In this document: piece by piece, positions 55,324 through 62,598 of the stretch
Numbering within the stretch: position 1 is the first letter of the stretch
Layout: every line of letters begins with the position of its first letter
Virus record (IMG/VR): IMGVR_UViG_3300025316_000018
Location: 1-62,598 of that record
From: a virus
Strand: one strand, 5' to 3'
DNA length: 62,598 nt
Notes under the pieces: generated by a model
What the model saw: only the letters and a program-made list of their open reading frames with translations
The model's database searches: none
Told to the model about the DNA's origin: nothing
Translations under genes and position numbers: made by a program

Positions 55324-55331
55324 TATTTATA
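55324..55331 (-). promoter_or_regulatory. T4-type late promoter
   Basis: Exact TATAAATA on the minus strand, 32 bp before the ATG at 55292. It should drive the run of late genes down to the spanins. Confidence 0.65.
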
Positions 55332-55347
55332 ATATTATAATTATCAA

Positions 55348-56031
55348 CTAATCCAGCATGATCTGGCCATTTAATGCCATGATCATTTCGCAGTGAAGCA
55401 TATCGTGCTCTATTAGTTTGGTTGGATCGATATTCAGCATATGTGAATGTTCTGTATCTAATCCAAGTTCAAATTTACCGAAGTTCTTGATTATTACCTT
55501 GCTATAATCTTCTACTAAAGATAAGCACCACGAGTATAATCTTGTCTCTAATATATGGGGTGATCCATATCCTTGTTGGATATCCTCGCTCATCCAAGAG
55601 TTTACACGTTTCTTGAATACGTATTTACCATGAATATCGTGATCAGCTATATCAAACTCATCTTGTAGTTTACATCGCCCACCAATCTTAAACATCCGAC
55701 CTTCCATAGATTTGAACTCGTATATGGAGTTTAGATGTTCTATTGCCTTTAGTAGTAAGTAATTTTCGCCATGACTCTTTAGTCCGTGATGGTTAAAGTA
55801 TCTGCAATTTTCATCATCACTAAAATCCAGCATGATGTGTGTTTTGGATCGAATGACTTCCTGTTCTATTAGAGTTAATGGATAAGCAGAGCTGTCAGAG
55901 AATACTATTAATGCCTTTGGGTCTTTTCGTGCAATAGAATCAAATGTTTCTAGTGTTTGCTTGTATCTATCATCTGCATTAATAACTCCGAATAATGGTT
56001 TCATACACGAAGTAACTATAAATATATTCAT
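55348..56031 (-). CDS. Glycosyltransferase-like protein
   Basis: 227 residues: NIFIVTSCMKPLFGVI start, ALIVFSDSSAYPL, FKIGGRCKLQDEFDIA in the position of a GT-A acceptor/donor loop, and a C-terminal EHSHMLNI. No clear DxD. It sits in a glycosyltransferase cluster, which supports the call. Substrate unknown. Confidence 0.55.
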   Translation of the reverse strand: MNIFIVTSCMKPLFGVINADDRYKQTLETFDSIARKDPKALIVFSDSSAYPLTLIEQEVIRSKTHIMLDFSDDENCRYFNHHGLKSHGENYLLLKAIEHLNSIYEFKSMEGRMFKIGGRCKLQDEFDIADHDIHGKYVFKKRVNSWMSEDIQQGYGSPHILETRLYSWCLSLVEDYSKVIIKNFGKFELGLDTEHSHMLNIDPTKLIEHDMLHCEMIMALNGQIMLD

Positions 56032-56837
56032 TTCAGGGTGTTCTCATACTGTGATCTTGGCCAATTATATTGAATTGGTGTTCCTTGTGGTGGCTGTACT
56101 GGGCAGCTAATGATATTATAGAAATCGTGGTAGTATGATGTACCTATCCACATTTCTGGTTTATTTCTATTAGAATCCCATGTATTTAGTGGTGTGTATT
56201 TCATCAACATTTCCCACCAATCATTTGTCTTTATATCAGGCAGTTTTCTGATGTAAGATGATTTGGTCCACCAAAACGTACCTGAATAATGTGGCATTGG
56301 CCACATACACAGATTAACCCCAGCACATGAGTGGTCTTGTAGTTTCTCGATACAAGTTTCCCACTTCTCTATACAACCCCATTCTAAGAACTTTCTCCAC
56401 AGATAATAGTTGACGAATGGTTGATAGATCTTTTCTTGTCTCATTCTCCAAGGAGCGGTAATACCCTTGCAATGGAAATACAAGAAATATGCGTCTTCAC
56501 GTTTAGCATGTTCTTGGAGTTCGTACATAGTTTCTGTTTCATCAAAAACTTCAGAATCTCCGTCATACGTTACTGTTTGCACATGTTGCAGTGACAAGTT
56601 TTCTACTTTGTTCTCATCGGTAACAATCTTCTTGATTATTTCAATCTTATCGAATGTATTACAGATCCCACTAAACATATCGACTTGTTCTGCCTTACCG
56701 ATACAAACAACATATATCTTTTCCAGTTCCTCGTATAATCCATGATTAATGACTTCGTGTATTTGATCAAGGAACACATTATACCAGCAGCCGGTCTCAT
56801 CGGTTAGATATACATGATAGTACGCATATTTCTTCAT
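56028..56837 (-). CDS. Glycosyltransferase-like protein
   Basis: 269 residues: YYHVYLTDETGCWYNVFLDQ, AYFLYFHCKGIT, CAGVNLCMWPMPHYSGTFWW and KSSYIRKLP. The FH.KG ... HYSG.FWW.KSSYI.KLP pattern is that of a glycan-modifying transferase family found in polysaccharide loci and phages. Overlaps the next gene by 4 nt. Confidence 0.65.
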   Translation of the reverse strand: MKKYAYYHVYLTDETGCWYNVFLDQIHEVINHGLYEELEKIYVVCIGKAEQVDMFSGICNTFDKIEIIKKIVTDENKVENLSLQHVQTVTYDGDSEVFDETETMYELQEHAKREDAYFLYFHCKGITAPWRMRQEKIYQPFVNYYLWRKFLEWGCIEKWETCIEKLQDHSCAGVNLCMWPMPHYSGTFWWTKSSYIRKLPDIKTNDWWEMLMKYTPLNTWDSNRNKPEMWIGTSYYHDFYNIISCPVQPPQGTPIQYNWPRSQYENTLK

Positions 56838-56841
56838 AATA

Positions 56842-57561
56842 TTATTTCGGGTAGTAGTTCTTGTATAAATGCACTATTGGATATTTATCAGCGTCAACTA
56901 TACTAAGATCAAAGTTTTTGTTCAGTGGTTTGATCTCGTATATACCATTATTAACAGTATATGGTTTTCCGCACAGAAAGTAAACTATAGTCATGAAACA
57001 ATCATACCAACCGAATGTGGGGTAGTGTTCTTGTATCTGATCAAACACCTGTTCAAAGATTTCCACGATCTGAAGATAGTTATTAACAAATGTGTCTATC
57101 TTATATATTGTACCGCCGCCAGCACCATAGTATCTAGTTAGTGGTTCTATTCCAGAAACCTGTTTGCACAAATCAAATACAAAATCTGGCACATAGTTGG
57201 TTGGTGTATTATGTGCAAATATTTCACAATCATCGGGTATGGTGATTTTACCAATAATAGCGACATCGTCCTCTGCACACATGATATGTGTACCTTTTGC
57301 TAGTAGACAAGCAACATAGAACCGTTGCATCCAATTTAGTGCTTTATCTTTCCTGTATCCATGTGGCATTTCTGGATATCCAAGATTCTCTGTATAATAC
57401 TGGAACTGACAATCATACTCTTTTGCGGCAGAGTAATAATCAGGACCAGCATCAGAACTTATGATAATAGAACTATCCGGATAAAACTTCCGGATGTTCT
57501 TTATACATTCGACAGAGGCATCCTCAAAGAAACCTGGTATGTAGAATGATAGTTCGCTCAT
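56842..57561 (-). CDS. GT-A glycosyltransferase-like protein
   Basis: 239 residues from MSELSFYIPGFFEDASVECI. IIISSDAGPDY and THIMCAEDDVAI (an EDD in the DxD position) fit a GT-A fold; RYYGAGGGTIYK is a typical acceptor-side loop. The ATG at 57561 overlaps the methyltransferase stop (ATGA). Confidence 0.7.
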   Translation of the reverse strand: MSELSFYIPGFFEDASVECIKNIRKFYPDSSIIISSDAGPDYYSAAKEYDCQFQYYTENLGYPEMPHGYRKDKALNWMQRFYVACLLAKGTHIMCAEDDVAIIGKITIPDDCEIFAHNTPTNYVPDFVFDLCKQVSGIEPLTRYYGAGGGTIYKIDTFVNNYLQIVEIFEQVFDQIQEHYPTFGWYDCFMTIVYFLCGKPYTVNNGIYEIKPLNKNFDLSIVDADKYPIVHLYKNYYPK

Positions 57562-58106
57562 CGTTTGATAAGATACCATGCATCATTAGATACCAATTTA
57601 AGATCAGACACATCATAGCTGTTTGCTTGAAGGAATTCGCCTAGTGCTTTATTAACACCAACTAGGCTGTAATCATGACCAGAGAACATACCACCAGACT
57701 TAACTTTTGGATAAAAATTCAGCATATCTTCAGATGCTCTTTCGTATGAATGGTCACCATCAATAAACACGAAGTCTAATTCATCATCGGCAATTTTAGA
57801 GACTGCTTCATTTGAAATCATTTCCAAGAAAGTTACTTTACTTGCTTGTGTGATTTTAGTAAGGTTGTTCATTGCAATAGCTTTACATTCGTTGATGCGT
57901 TGCTCTGAAATAGCACCACACCAATCCATATATGCTAGATAAGGATCAATTGCATACATGGTTGAAATGTTATCACAATGTTCTAGCATTTGGCACAAAT
58001 TTGTACCTTCACATACACCAAGTTCACATCCTACGATGTTATCACCAAGTGATTTGATTGCTTCTAATAAACCGTTGCTAGATTCTGCTGAGTTGTTAAA
58101 TATCAT
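57558..58106 (-). CDS. Class I SAM-dependent methyltransferase
   Basis: 182 residues: VGCELGVCEGTNLCQML is the SAM-binding glycine motif, MYAIDPY carries the acidic ribose ligand, and LDFVFIDGDHSYE is the post-II motif of the methyltransferase-24 type often seen in sugar and glycan loci. It may methylate a glycan made by the neighbouring transferases. Confidence 0.82.
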   Translation of the reverse strand: MIFNNSAESSNGLLEAIKSLGDNIVGCELGVCEGTNLCQMLEHCDNISTMYAIDPYLAYMDWCGAISEQRINECKAIAMNNLTKITQASKVTFLEMISNEAVSKIADDELDFVFIDGDHSYERASEDMLNFYPKVKSGGMFSGHDYSLVGVNKALGEFLQANSYDVSDLKLVSNDAWYLIKR

Positions 58107-58115
58107 ATAGTTTCC

Positions 58116-58970
58116 TTATGTGTTGATTGTAAAGTAATCGTTTTCGTTATGTTGGTTATATTTCTGTTCTATGAACTTCTTCCATTCAGGCACTCTATCG
58201 TATTGATGAACAATACAGAAAGGTTCGCCCCAATATGTTTTAACCACACCATCTTCAAAGAGGGGTTCTGCTTCTGTAAGAAATGGTCTAAACCCTTCAA
58301 TCTTGCTGGGGTCAGCAGTAGTTCCTGCTTGACATGCCCATGATTGCCATTGTTCAGCAAAGAATGTTCTAGATTTATAAGGTTCAGTTTGCAGCAATAC
58401 ATTATAAACAGCCTGGTCTACTATTGGGATCGGTCTATTGATAGCATTGGTGAAAATATTGAACATCAAATCTTTAACATATTCAGACGCACCACCAATT
58501 GTACCAACATTATAAATGATATTATCCTTGAATAATTCATGAACATATGGACCATAGGTTTCTAGTAGGTTTTGATTACCCCAAGATTCATCTTTGTATC
58601 TAATAGATTCTGAACCAGCAACTAGTCTATGAGGAGGTAGACCTCCACTCAACCAATCTACAGGATTTGTTTGGAAATATACATCTTTGACATCGGTGGT
58701 GATGACATATTCGTAGTCTTGCCATGTATCTTTCAGATAGTCGTAGATAGACAAGAATCGAGCAACATGAATTGGTGCATCAACCTGAATCATTTCTACA
58801 ATCTTGAATCCTTGTTCTAGTATCTTTGTTCGTGTTTCTTCTGATGCTTGTCCTAATACAAGAACTTTATCACCTTCAAATCCACATTCATTGATAGATT
58901 CAATCCAAGGTTTTAACTGGTTGTAGTTGTAACCAGTTGCGGCACCAATAATTAAACTTTGTTTAGCCAC
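58116..58970 (-). CDS. Glycosyltransferase (GT-A type), GTG start
   Basis: 284 residues: SLIIGAATGYNYNQLKPWIE, VITTDVKDVYFQTNP (TDVKD as the DxD-like site), YNVGTIGG, and a C-terminal WGEPFCIVHQYDR. The start is a GTG at 58970 within the end of the upstream gene; GGAG precedes it. The donor sugar cannot be read from sequence. Confidence 0.75.
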   Translation of the reverse strand: MAKQSLIIGAATGYNYNQLKPWIESINECGFEGDKVLVLGQASEETRTKILEQGFKIVEMIQVDAPIHVARFLSIYDYLKDTWQDYEYVITTDVKDVYFQTNPVDWLSGGLPPHRLVAGSESIRYKDESWGNQNLLETYGPYVHELFKDNIIYNVGTIGGASEYVKDLMFNIFTNAINRPIPIVDQAVYNVLLQTEPYKSRTFFAEQWQSWACQAGTTADPSKIEGFRPFLTEAEPLFEDGVVKTYWGEPFCIVHQYDRVPEWKKFIEQKYNQHNENDYFTINT

Positions 58971-59665
58971 GGGAATTCTCCATTATATTTGTCGTTCATA
59001 AAGTTGTTGCCCTGATCAAAGAATTCTTTGGATACAGAACCATCATTTCCAGCTAATCTATATGCAACTGTATGTACACCAGTGCCTATGTACTTTGGGT
59101 AGTTTGTCATTAGCACATCACGATATACCCTATCTTGTCCCCACCCACCGTGCCATACACTGGCAACATGAGCGGCAACATTTGTACGTATACAGTAGCA
59201 ATTGGTATCTATGTGTTTGTATCCAGCACACGAATCCCAGTTACCGAGAGATTCACAATTATCATCACATATATAAGTACCATCTTTATCGAATATTCTT
59301 CTTAGTGAATATGTCCAATCTAGATTATTTTCTTCTATGGTATCTATACAAGATTTTACATGATTAATTTCAAACCAATTATCCTGATCTAAGAACAATA
59401 CATATTCAGTATTAACCAAGTGACTGAATGCTGCATATATTCTATGACCATAATAACCATTAGCACCAACATTATCATTAAGATAACACACTTTTAGATT
59501 TTTGTTTCCAAGGTATTCACTAACGATAGCACTAGTTTTGCCTTTAAATTGTACACCATCACACACAACAAGACATTGTGTATCTGTGCTCTGACTAAGA
59601 ACAGATGTAATAGCAGTTCTTAATTCAGGAACACCTGTAGTGGGTATTATCACCGTAGCCGTCAT
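58952..59665 (-). CDS. Family 2 glycosyltransferase
   Basis: 237 residues with the GT2 landmarks: ATVIIPTTG..ELRTAITSVL, NVGANGYYGHRIYAAF, YVLFLDQDNWFE (DxD) and a C-terminal WGQDRVYRDVL. It is the first of the glycan cluster and overlaps the gp41 stop. Possible targets are phage DNA, virion proteins or host surface sugars. Confidence 0.85.
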   Translation of the reverse strand: MTATVIIPTTGVPELRTAITSVLSQSTDTQCLVVCDGVQFKGKTSAIVSEYLGNKNLKVCYLNDNVGANGYYGHRIYAAFSHLVNTEYVLFLDQDNWFEINHVKSCIDTIEENNLDWTYSLRRIFDKDGTYICDDNCESLGNWDSCAGYKHIDTNCYCIRTNVAAHVASVWHGGWGQDRVYRDVLMTNYPKYIGTGVHTVAYRLAGNDGSVSKEFFDQGNNFMNDKYNGEFPWLNKV

Positions 59666-61023
59666 ATTTTAAAATTCCCAAAGTCTTTCTTCTGTGTTTT
59701 AGGTGCACTAGTTTGACCAGCATCTATGATATCATTTTGCGATGATTGTTCTGTATCATACAGTTTCATTTTAGCTCTATCAATACCAATGGTGAATCTC
59801 TTATGGTGTGTTAAATCGGAATATCGATTCTTTAACTGCTTTACCATAATTTGATCCATTTGCTCAAGTTCTTCAGATGAAATCAATGCAAACATCATAT
59901 CGGCAGTAGCTGGCAGACCAAAACTCTCACTGACATCTTCCATACCTGGATCTGATGATCCAAAGCCACTTCTTGTTGTCTGTGTTGCTGTTACCAACGG
60001 AACATTATATTCAACTGCTAATCCTCTCAATTCCTCGGCAATTGCTTTAACATATGTGTATGAGTTTACGTTAGAACCAACCTTTAATCTTGAACTGCAA
60101 CATATGTTCAGATAATCTATGAATATGATATCTGGTTCAAAATTACGTTTCAGGTTCAATTCATTCAACAATGTTCTAAAGTGTGCCGATGATGCTGATG
60201 CTGTTGGATATTCTTTGATAATAAGTTTACCAACAGTTTTAGATCTGACTCTTTCAACTTTCTTGATGTATGATTCTTCATTCAACGACATCAATTCATC
60301 CATAGTAACATTCAACAAATTAGCATCGATACGTTCGGCAATTCGTTCTTCCGCCATTTCCATTGTGATGTATAGTACATTCTTACCCTGTGCCATACAA
60401 GCAGCTGCAACATGACACATGAACAAAGATTTACCAACACCAGTCCCAGCAAGAATCACGTTAAGAGTTTTAGTGGATAATCCTCCCTTCGTGATCTTAT
60501 TGAAATATTCCAGATCAAATGGTATCTTGCTTTCTTTCCTATGGTAGAACTCATATCTTGATGCGGCATCTTCAAGATAATCATGTCCAACAGAGTTATC
60601 AAATGATACAGCTAGTGCATCAGTCAATAACTTTGGAATTGTTCCTGTATCTCTTGCTTTATCTGAACCATCAAAGATAGCGACAGAATCCATTAGAGCA
60701 TTGTATATAGATTTATCTTTACAAAACTCTTCGGTCTGATCAATCAACCAATCTATCTTAGAAGAATCACCACCCTCAAGATCATTGATATAGAAGTTCA
60801 GTTCAACGAAACCATCTTGTGATAGATTAAGATCATTTACAGCAATCCTAAGTGCTTCTATTGATGGTGGTGTGTTGTACTTATTAGTAAAATCAATGAT
60901 TGAGGTGAATATCGCGCTTTCTTTCTTACCAACGAAATATTCAGGTTTTAAAAATGGTAATACTTTTCGCAAATATTCTTCATTATGTATTAAGTTCTTC
61001 AGTATTACTAGTTCTAGATTCAT
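59662..61023 (-). CDS. 41: Replicative DNA helicase (gp41, DnaB-like)
   Basis: 453 residues, T4 gp41-sized (475). An N-terminal helical domain is followed by a RecA-like motor with Walker A GTGVGKS (193-199), TMEMAEERIAERI, Walker B IIFIDYLNI and TATQTTRSGFG. The hexamer unwinds DNA ahead of the polymerase and binds the gp61 primase. The order uvsX - 40 - 41 is as in T4. It is intact, with no intein, although gp41 genes are a known intein site. Confidence 0.95.
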   Translation of the reverse strand: MNLELVILKNLIHNEEYLRKVLPFLKPEYFVGKKESAIFTSIIDFTNKYNTPPSIEALRIAVNDLNLSQDGFVELNFYINDLEGGDSSKIDWLIDQTEEFCKDKSIYNALMDSVAIFDGSDKARDTGTIPKLLTDALAVSFDNSVGHDYLEDAASRYEFYHRKESKIPFDLEYFNKITKGGLSTKTLNVILAGTGVGKSLFMCHVAAACMAQGKNVLYITMEMAEERIAERIDANLLNVTMDELMSLNEESYIKKVERVRSKTVGKLIIKEYPTASASSAHFRTLLNELNLKRNFEPDIIFIDYLNICCSSRLKVGSNVNSYTYVKAIAEELRGLAVEYNVPLVTATQTTRSGFGSSDPGMEDVSESFGLPATADMMFALISSEELEQMDQIMVKQLKNRYSDLTHHKRFTIGIDRAKMKLYDTEQSSQNDIIDAGQTSAPKTQKKDFGNFKI

Positions 61024-61297
61024 CTACGATTTCCTGTCCTGCGCTGTTGGCCATGATAGCTATTAAAATATTTCCTATAAAATCTCTGAACTCTATGCTG
61101 TCTAGATCATCGAATTTATTATATTCTACTATATCATGAGTAAATTGTAAATACATTTTACCATCTTCTTCTTCAACACCCACTTTACCGAAATTAAATA
61201 CTACCCCTTGATACCCACCAGACAATAGTTTTATGTGTACAATTTCAGGATCATATTCAGGTATCAAGAATGAATAATCAATGCCTTCCTCCATCAT
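60983..61297 (-). CDS. Protein in the gene-40 position
   Basis: 104 residues, acidic (MMEEGIDYSFLIPEYDPEIV), alpha/beta. It lies between uvsX and 41 exactly where T4 has gene 40, a head-vertex assembly factor of similar size. I infer equivalence from position; sequence similarity could not be judged. ATGA overlap with the uvsX stop and a 41-nt overlap with 41. Confidence 0.6.
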   Translation of the reverse strand: MMEEGIDYSFLIPEYDPEIVHIKLLSGGYQGVVFNFGKVGVEEEDGKMYLQFTHDIVEYNKFDDLDSIEFRDFIGNILIAIMANSAGQEIVDESRTSNTEELNT

Positions 61298-61839
61298 AGC
61301 ACATCCTCAATAGCTTCTAGTTCACTAGCAATATCATCATCAGAGATAATTGCACCATTAGATACCTGATAGTTTTCTTTGATCCATTGCTGGAAGCTAG
61401 TGCTTGAAATAAGAGGCATCCAGAAATCTTTAGTGTCGGTATCTTTTGCACGGTATTTCTTTTCGGAAATCTCACCTGTTTCAACATCAACCTTAGAGTA
61501 CCAGCCATTAGATGGTTTAACCACATGACCAGATTCTAGTGCCATTTCAAGTAAACCAGACCATTTACTAAGACCACCATCAAATTTAACGGTAACAGGA
61601 ATCTTAGACTTTTCACGTGAATGTCTAGACTTTTCTACGTTAATGATGAAGTTGTATCCAGTTAATTCAGTACCATCTTTCTCTTGTTGTCTACCAAGGA
61701 TGAAAATGTTGTCGGCAGAAAGATAGATACCAGTATTATGAGTTATCACTCCATTTTCTAAAACATATTGGTGATTATCTGCTACTGTAATATCAAAAAC
61801 TCTTTTTTTGCCCACTTTTTCAATGCTAGTTATTTTCAT
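61294..61839 (-). CDS. uvsX: C-intein plus C-terminal half of UvsX recombinase
   Basis: 181 residues. The first 35 are a C-terminal intein fragment: VFDITVADNHQYV and ENGVITHN, with the splicing-motif His-Asn and Thr36 as the +1 extein residue. After it the UvsX core resumes at TGIYLSADNIFILGRQQEKD and continues through LTGYNFIINVEKSR, KIPVTVKFDGGLSKWSGLLE and WYSKVDVETGE. The breakpoint is in the DNA-binding loop of RecA-type proteins. The gene has its own ATG with GAGAG upstream, and the Walker A half is outside the window. Two half-proteins would have to be joined by trans-splicing. Confidence 0.92.
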   Translation of the reverse strand: MKITSIEKVGKKRVFDITVADNHQYVLENGVITHNTGIYLSADNIFILGRQQEKDGTELTGYNFIINVEKSRHSREKSKIPVTVKFDGGLSKWSGLLEMALESGHVVKPSNGWYSKVDVETGEISEKKYRAKDTDTKDFWMPLISSTSFQQWIKENYQVSNGAIISDDDIASELEAIEDVL

Positions 61840-62598
61840 ATTTTCTCTCTTTACAATTATCGTTATGCCAACGAACTATATTACCAACCGTAGAAGTTAT
61901 TCCGCAATGTTCACAAGATGCTCTCTTTTGGATTGTTGCAGGATTTTTCCAAATATTTACATCATATAAATCTAAATCTAATCGATCAACCTTTAATACT
62001 TCTCCAGTATCAAAATTCTTAAGCATTATTTTATCTTTATTTGCTATCGATACAATTAACTTATGTTCTTCAGTCATTGGAAGTTTAGCAACTTTTTCTA
62101 TCCAATTGGATATTTCCTCTGGACTTTTAATCCTACCCTTATTTCCAATGCCCTGCAATATCTTAGATTCATCTGTATGTTTCTTCCCATAAAAACTATT
62201 TTCTTCTCCTGATCTTCCCCTTAATTTTTTCTCTTCTTCCGATAAGATTGTCCCCTTTGTAACACCAACCCAGTTACCGTTTAAAACCTCTGGATGTAAT
62301 CTAGGCAATCTAGCTATCTTACCCGTTAATAAATTTTTATATGTTGCATAATCTGGATCTGTATAGGAATTGATAGATGCAACACTTTTATTAAAATAAT
62401 TAGGAGACGCAACAACATCGTTAGCAATATGACTATCTTTTTCTGCCATTAAAGCGTCATTATACACATCAAACTCGCCCAATACAAAAACTTCATAATC
62501 ACACTCCGCTAATGCAGACAAATACAAATCAGACTCACTAGAACCTTCATATATTTTACCTCTTTTATCCTGTATTTTTCCATTTATAATTGAACAAT
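61826..62598 (-). CDS. Homing endonuclease inside the split uvsX locus (partial)
   Basis: At least 256 residues, open to the window edge. A NUMOD3-type segment (GEENSFYGKKHTDESKI) follows HPEVLNGNWVGVTKG. The C-terminus has a CEHCG...H..NCK zinc motif shared with the gene at 12836. The visible N-terminal part (KIYEGSS..., FVLGEFDVYNDALMAEKDSH) is consistent with a nuclease of the same group, but the catalytic start is off-window. It ends 14 nt inside the C-intein gene. It may be free-standing or joined to the N-intein upstream. Confidence 0.75.
   Translation of the reverse strand, partial: CSIINGKIQDKRGKIYEGSSESDLYLSALAECDYEVFVLGEFDVYNDALMAEKDSHIANDVVASPNYFNKSVASINSYTDPDYATYKNLLTGKIARLPRLHPEVLNGNWVGVTKGTILSEEEKKLRGRSGEENSFYGKKHTDESKILQGIGNKGRIKSPEEISNWIEKVAKLPMTEEHKLIVSIANKDKIMLKNFDTGEVLKVDRLDLDLYDVNIWKNPATIQKRASCEHCGITSTVGNIVRWHNDNCKERKYENN

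Noticed and set aside
61294-61839. UvsX truncation as a simple frameshift or sequencing error
   Set aside because: The half-gene begins with a complete C-intein motif and its own ribosome site, and the upstream gene is an unrelated endonuclease, so a frameshift does not explain it.

Overview
The window is part of the genome of a large, lytic, T4-like bacteriophage (tailed, myovirus-type). The evidence is a T4-style replication and nucleotide set: a uvsX recombinase fragment, a gene-40-position protein, gp41-type helicase, gp61-type primase, RNase H, NrdA/NrdB, thymidylate synthase, dihydrofolate reductase and DenV glycosylase. There is also a GroES-like co-chaperonin, and six exact copies of the T4 late-promoter motif TATAAATA. 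The DNA is AT-rich, coding density is high, and most genes lie on the minus strand with ATGA, TAATG or GTGA overlaps. A CsgF/CsgG curli exporter, spanins, a GH19 endolysin and an LpxH-like enzyme point to a Gram-negative host. The host cannot be named from the sequence.

Layout. (1) 0-3.6 kb, minus: nucleotide synthesis (DHFR, thymidylate synthase) and small membrane proteins, driven by a near-consensus sigma70 promoter that carries a palindrome. (2) 3.67-7.41 kb, plus: a late-promoter operon with two small membrane proteins, CsgF, CsgG, a curlin-repeat protein, a FecR-domain protein and a 3TM holin-like protein. (3) 7.47-10.56 kb, minus: a CHASE2-adenylate/guanylate cyclase, a small protein and the GH19 endolysin. 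(4) 10.6-13.6 kb: two plus-strand GIY-YIG homing endonucleases around an LpxH-like phosphatase. (5) 13.6-34 kb, minus: dozens of small early-type genes, including a 'LAQPE' paralogue family, DenV, a tail-gene patch at 17.8-18.6 kb, a tRNA cluster (Met, Thr, Asn) at 22.6-23.4 kb and an AAA ATPase at 27 kb. A 620-bp regulatory gap at 30 kb carries two strong promoters. (6) 34-38.1 kb, minus: small genes separated by repeated intergenic hairpins, ending in a Gp88-like protein. (7) 38.15-39.82 kb: a gene-free, repeat-rich region (hexamer array, two parS-like palindromes, 21-bp iterons, AT-rich tandem repeats), the best candidate for an origin or partition site. (8) 39.8-50.2 kb, minus: co-chaperonin, vWA/metallopeptidase, RNase H, NrdA/NrdB, MazG-like protein and primase, with a plus-strand HNH endonuclease inserted. 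(9) 50.3-55.3 kb, minus: coiled-coil membrane protein, Rz with embedded Rz1, and structural or assembly-type genes behind a late promoter. (10) 55.3-59.7 kb: glycosyltransferases and a methyltransferase. (11) 59.7-62.6 kb: gp41, gene-40-position protein and the C-terminal half of UvsX.

The most notable items are these. UvsX is split: its C-terminal half begins with a 35-residue C-intein and is separated from the missing N-half by a homing endonuclease gene. A late-expressed curli export and curlin cassette lies beside a FecR protein and a CHASE2 cyclase. Three homing-endonuclease genes of two nuclease families share the same late promoter and a covarying hairpin leader. The repeat-rich region carries parS-like sites. 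Functions of most small ORFs are unknown and are described, not guessed.
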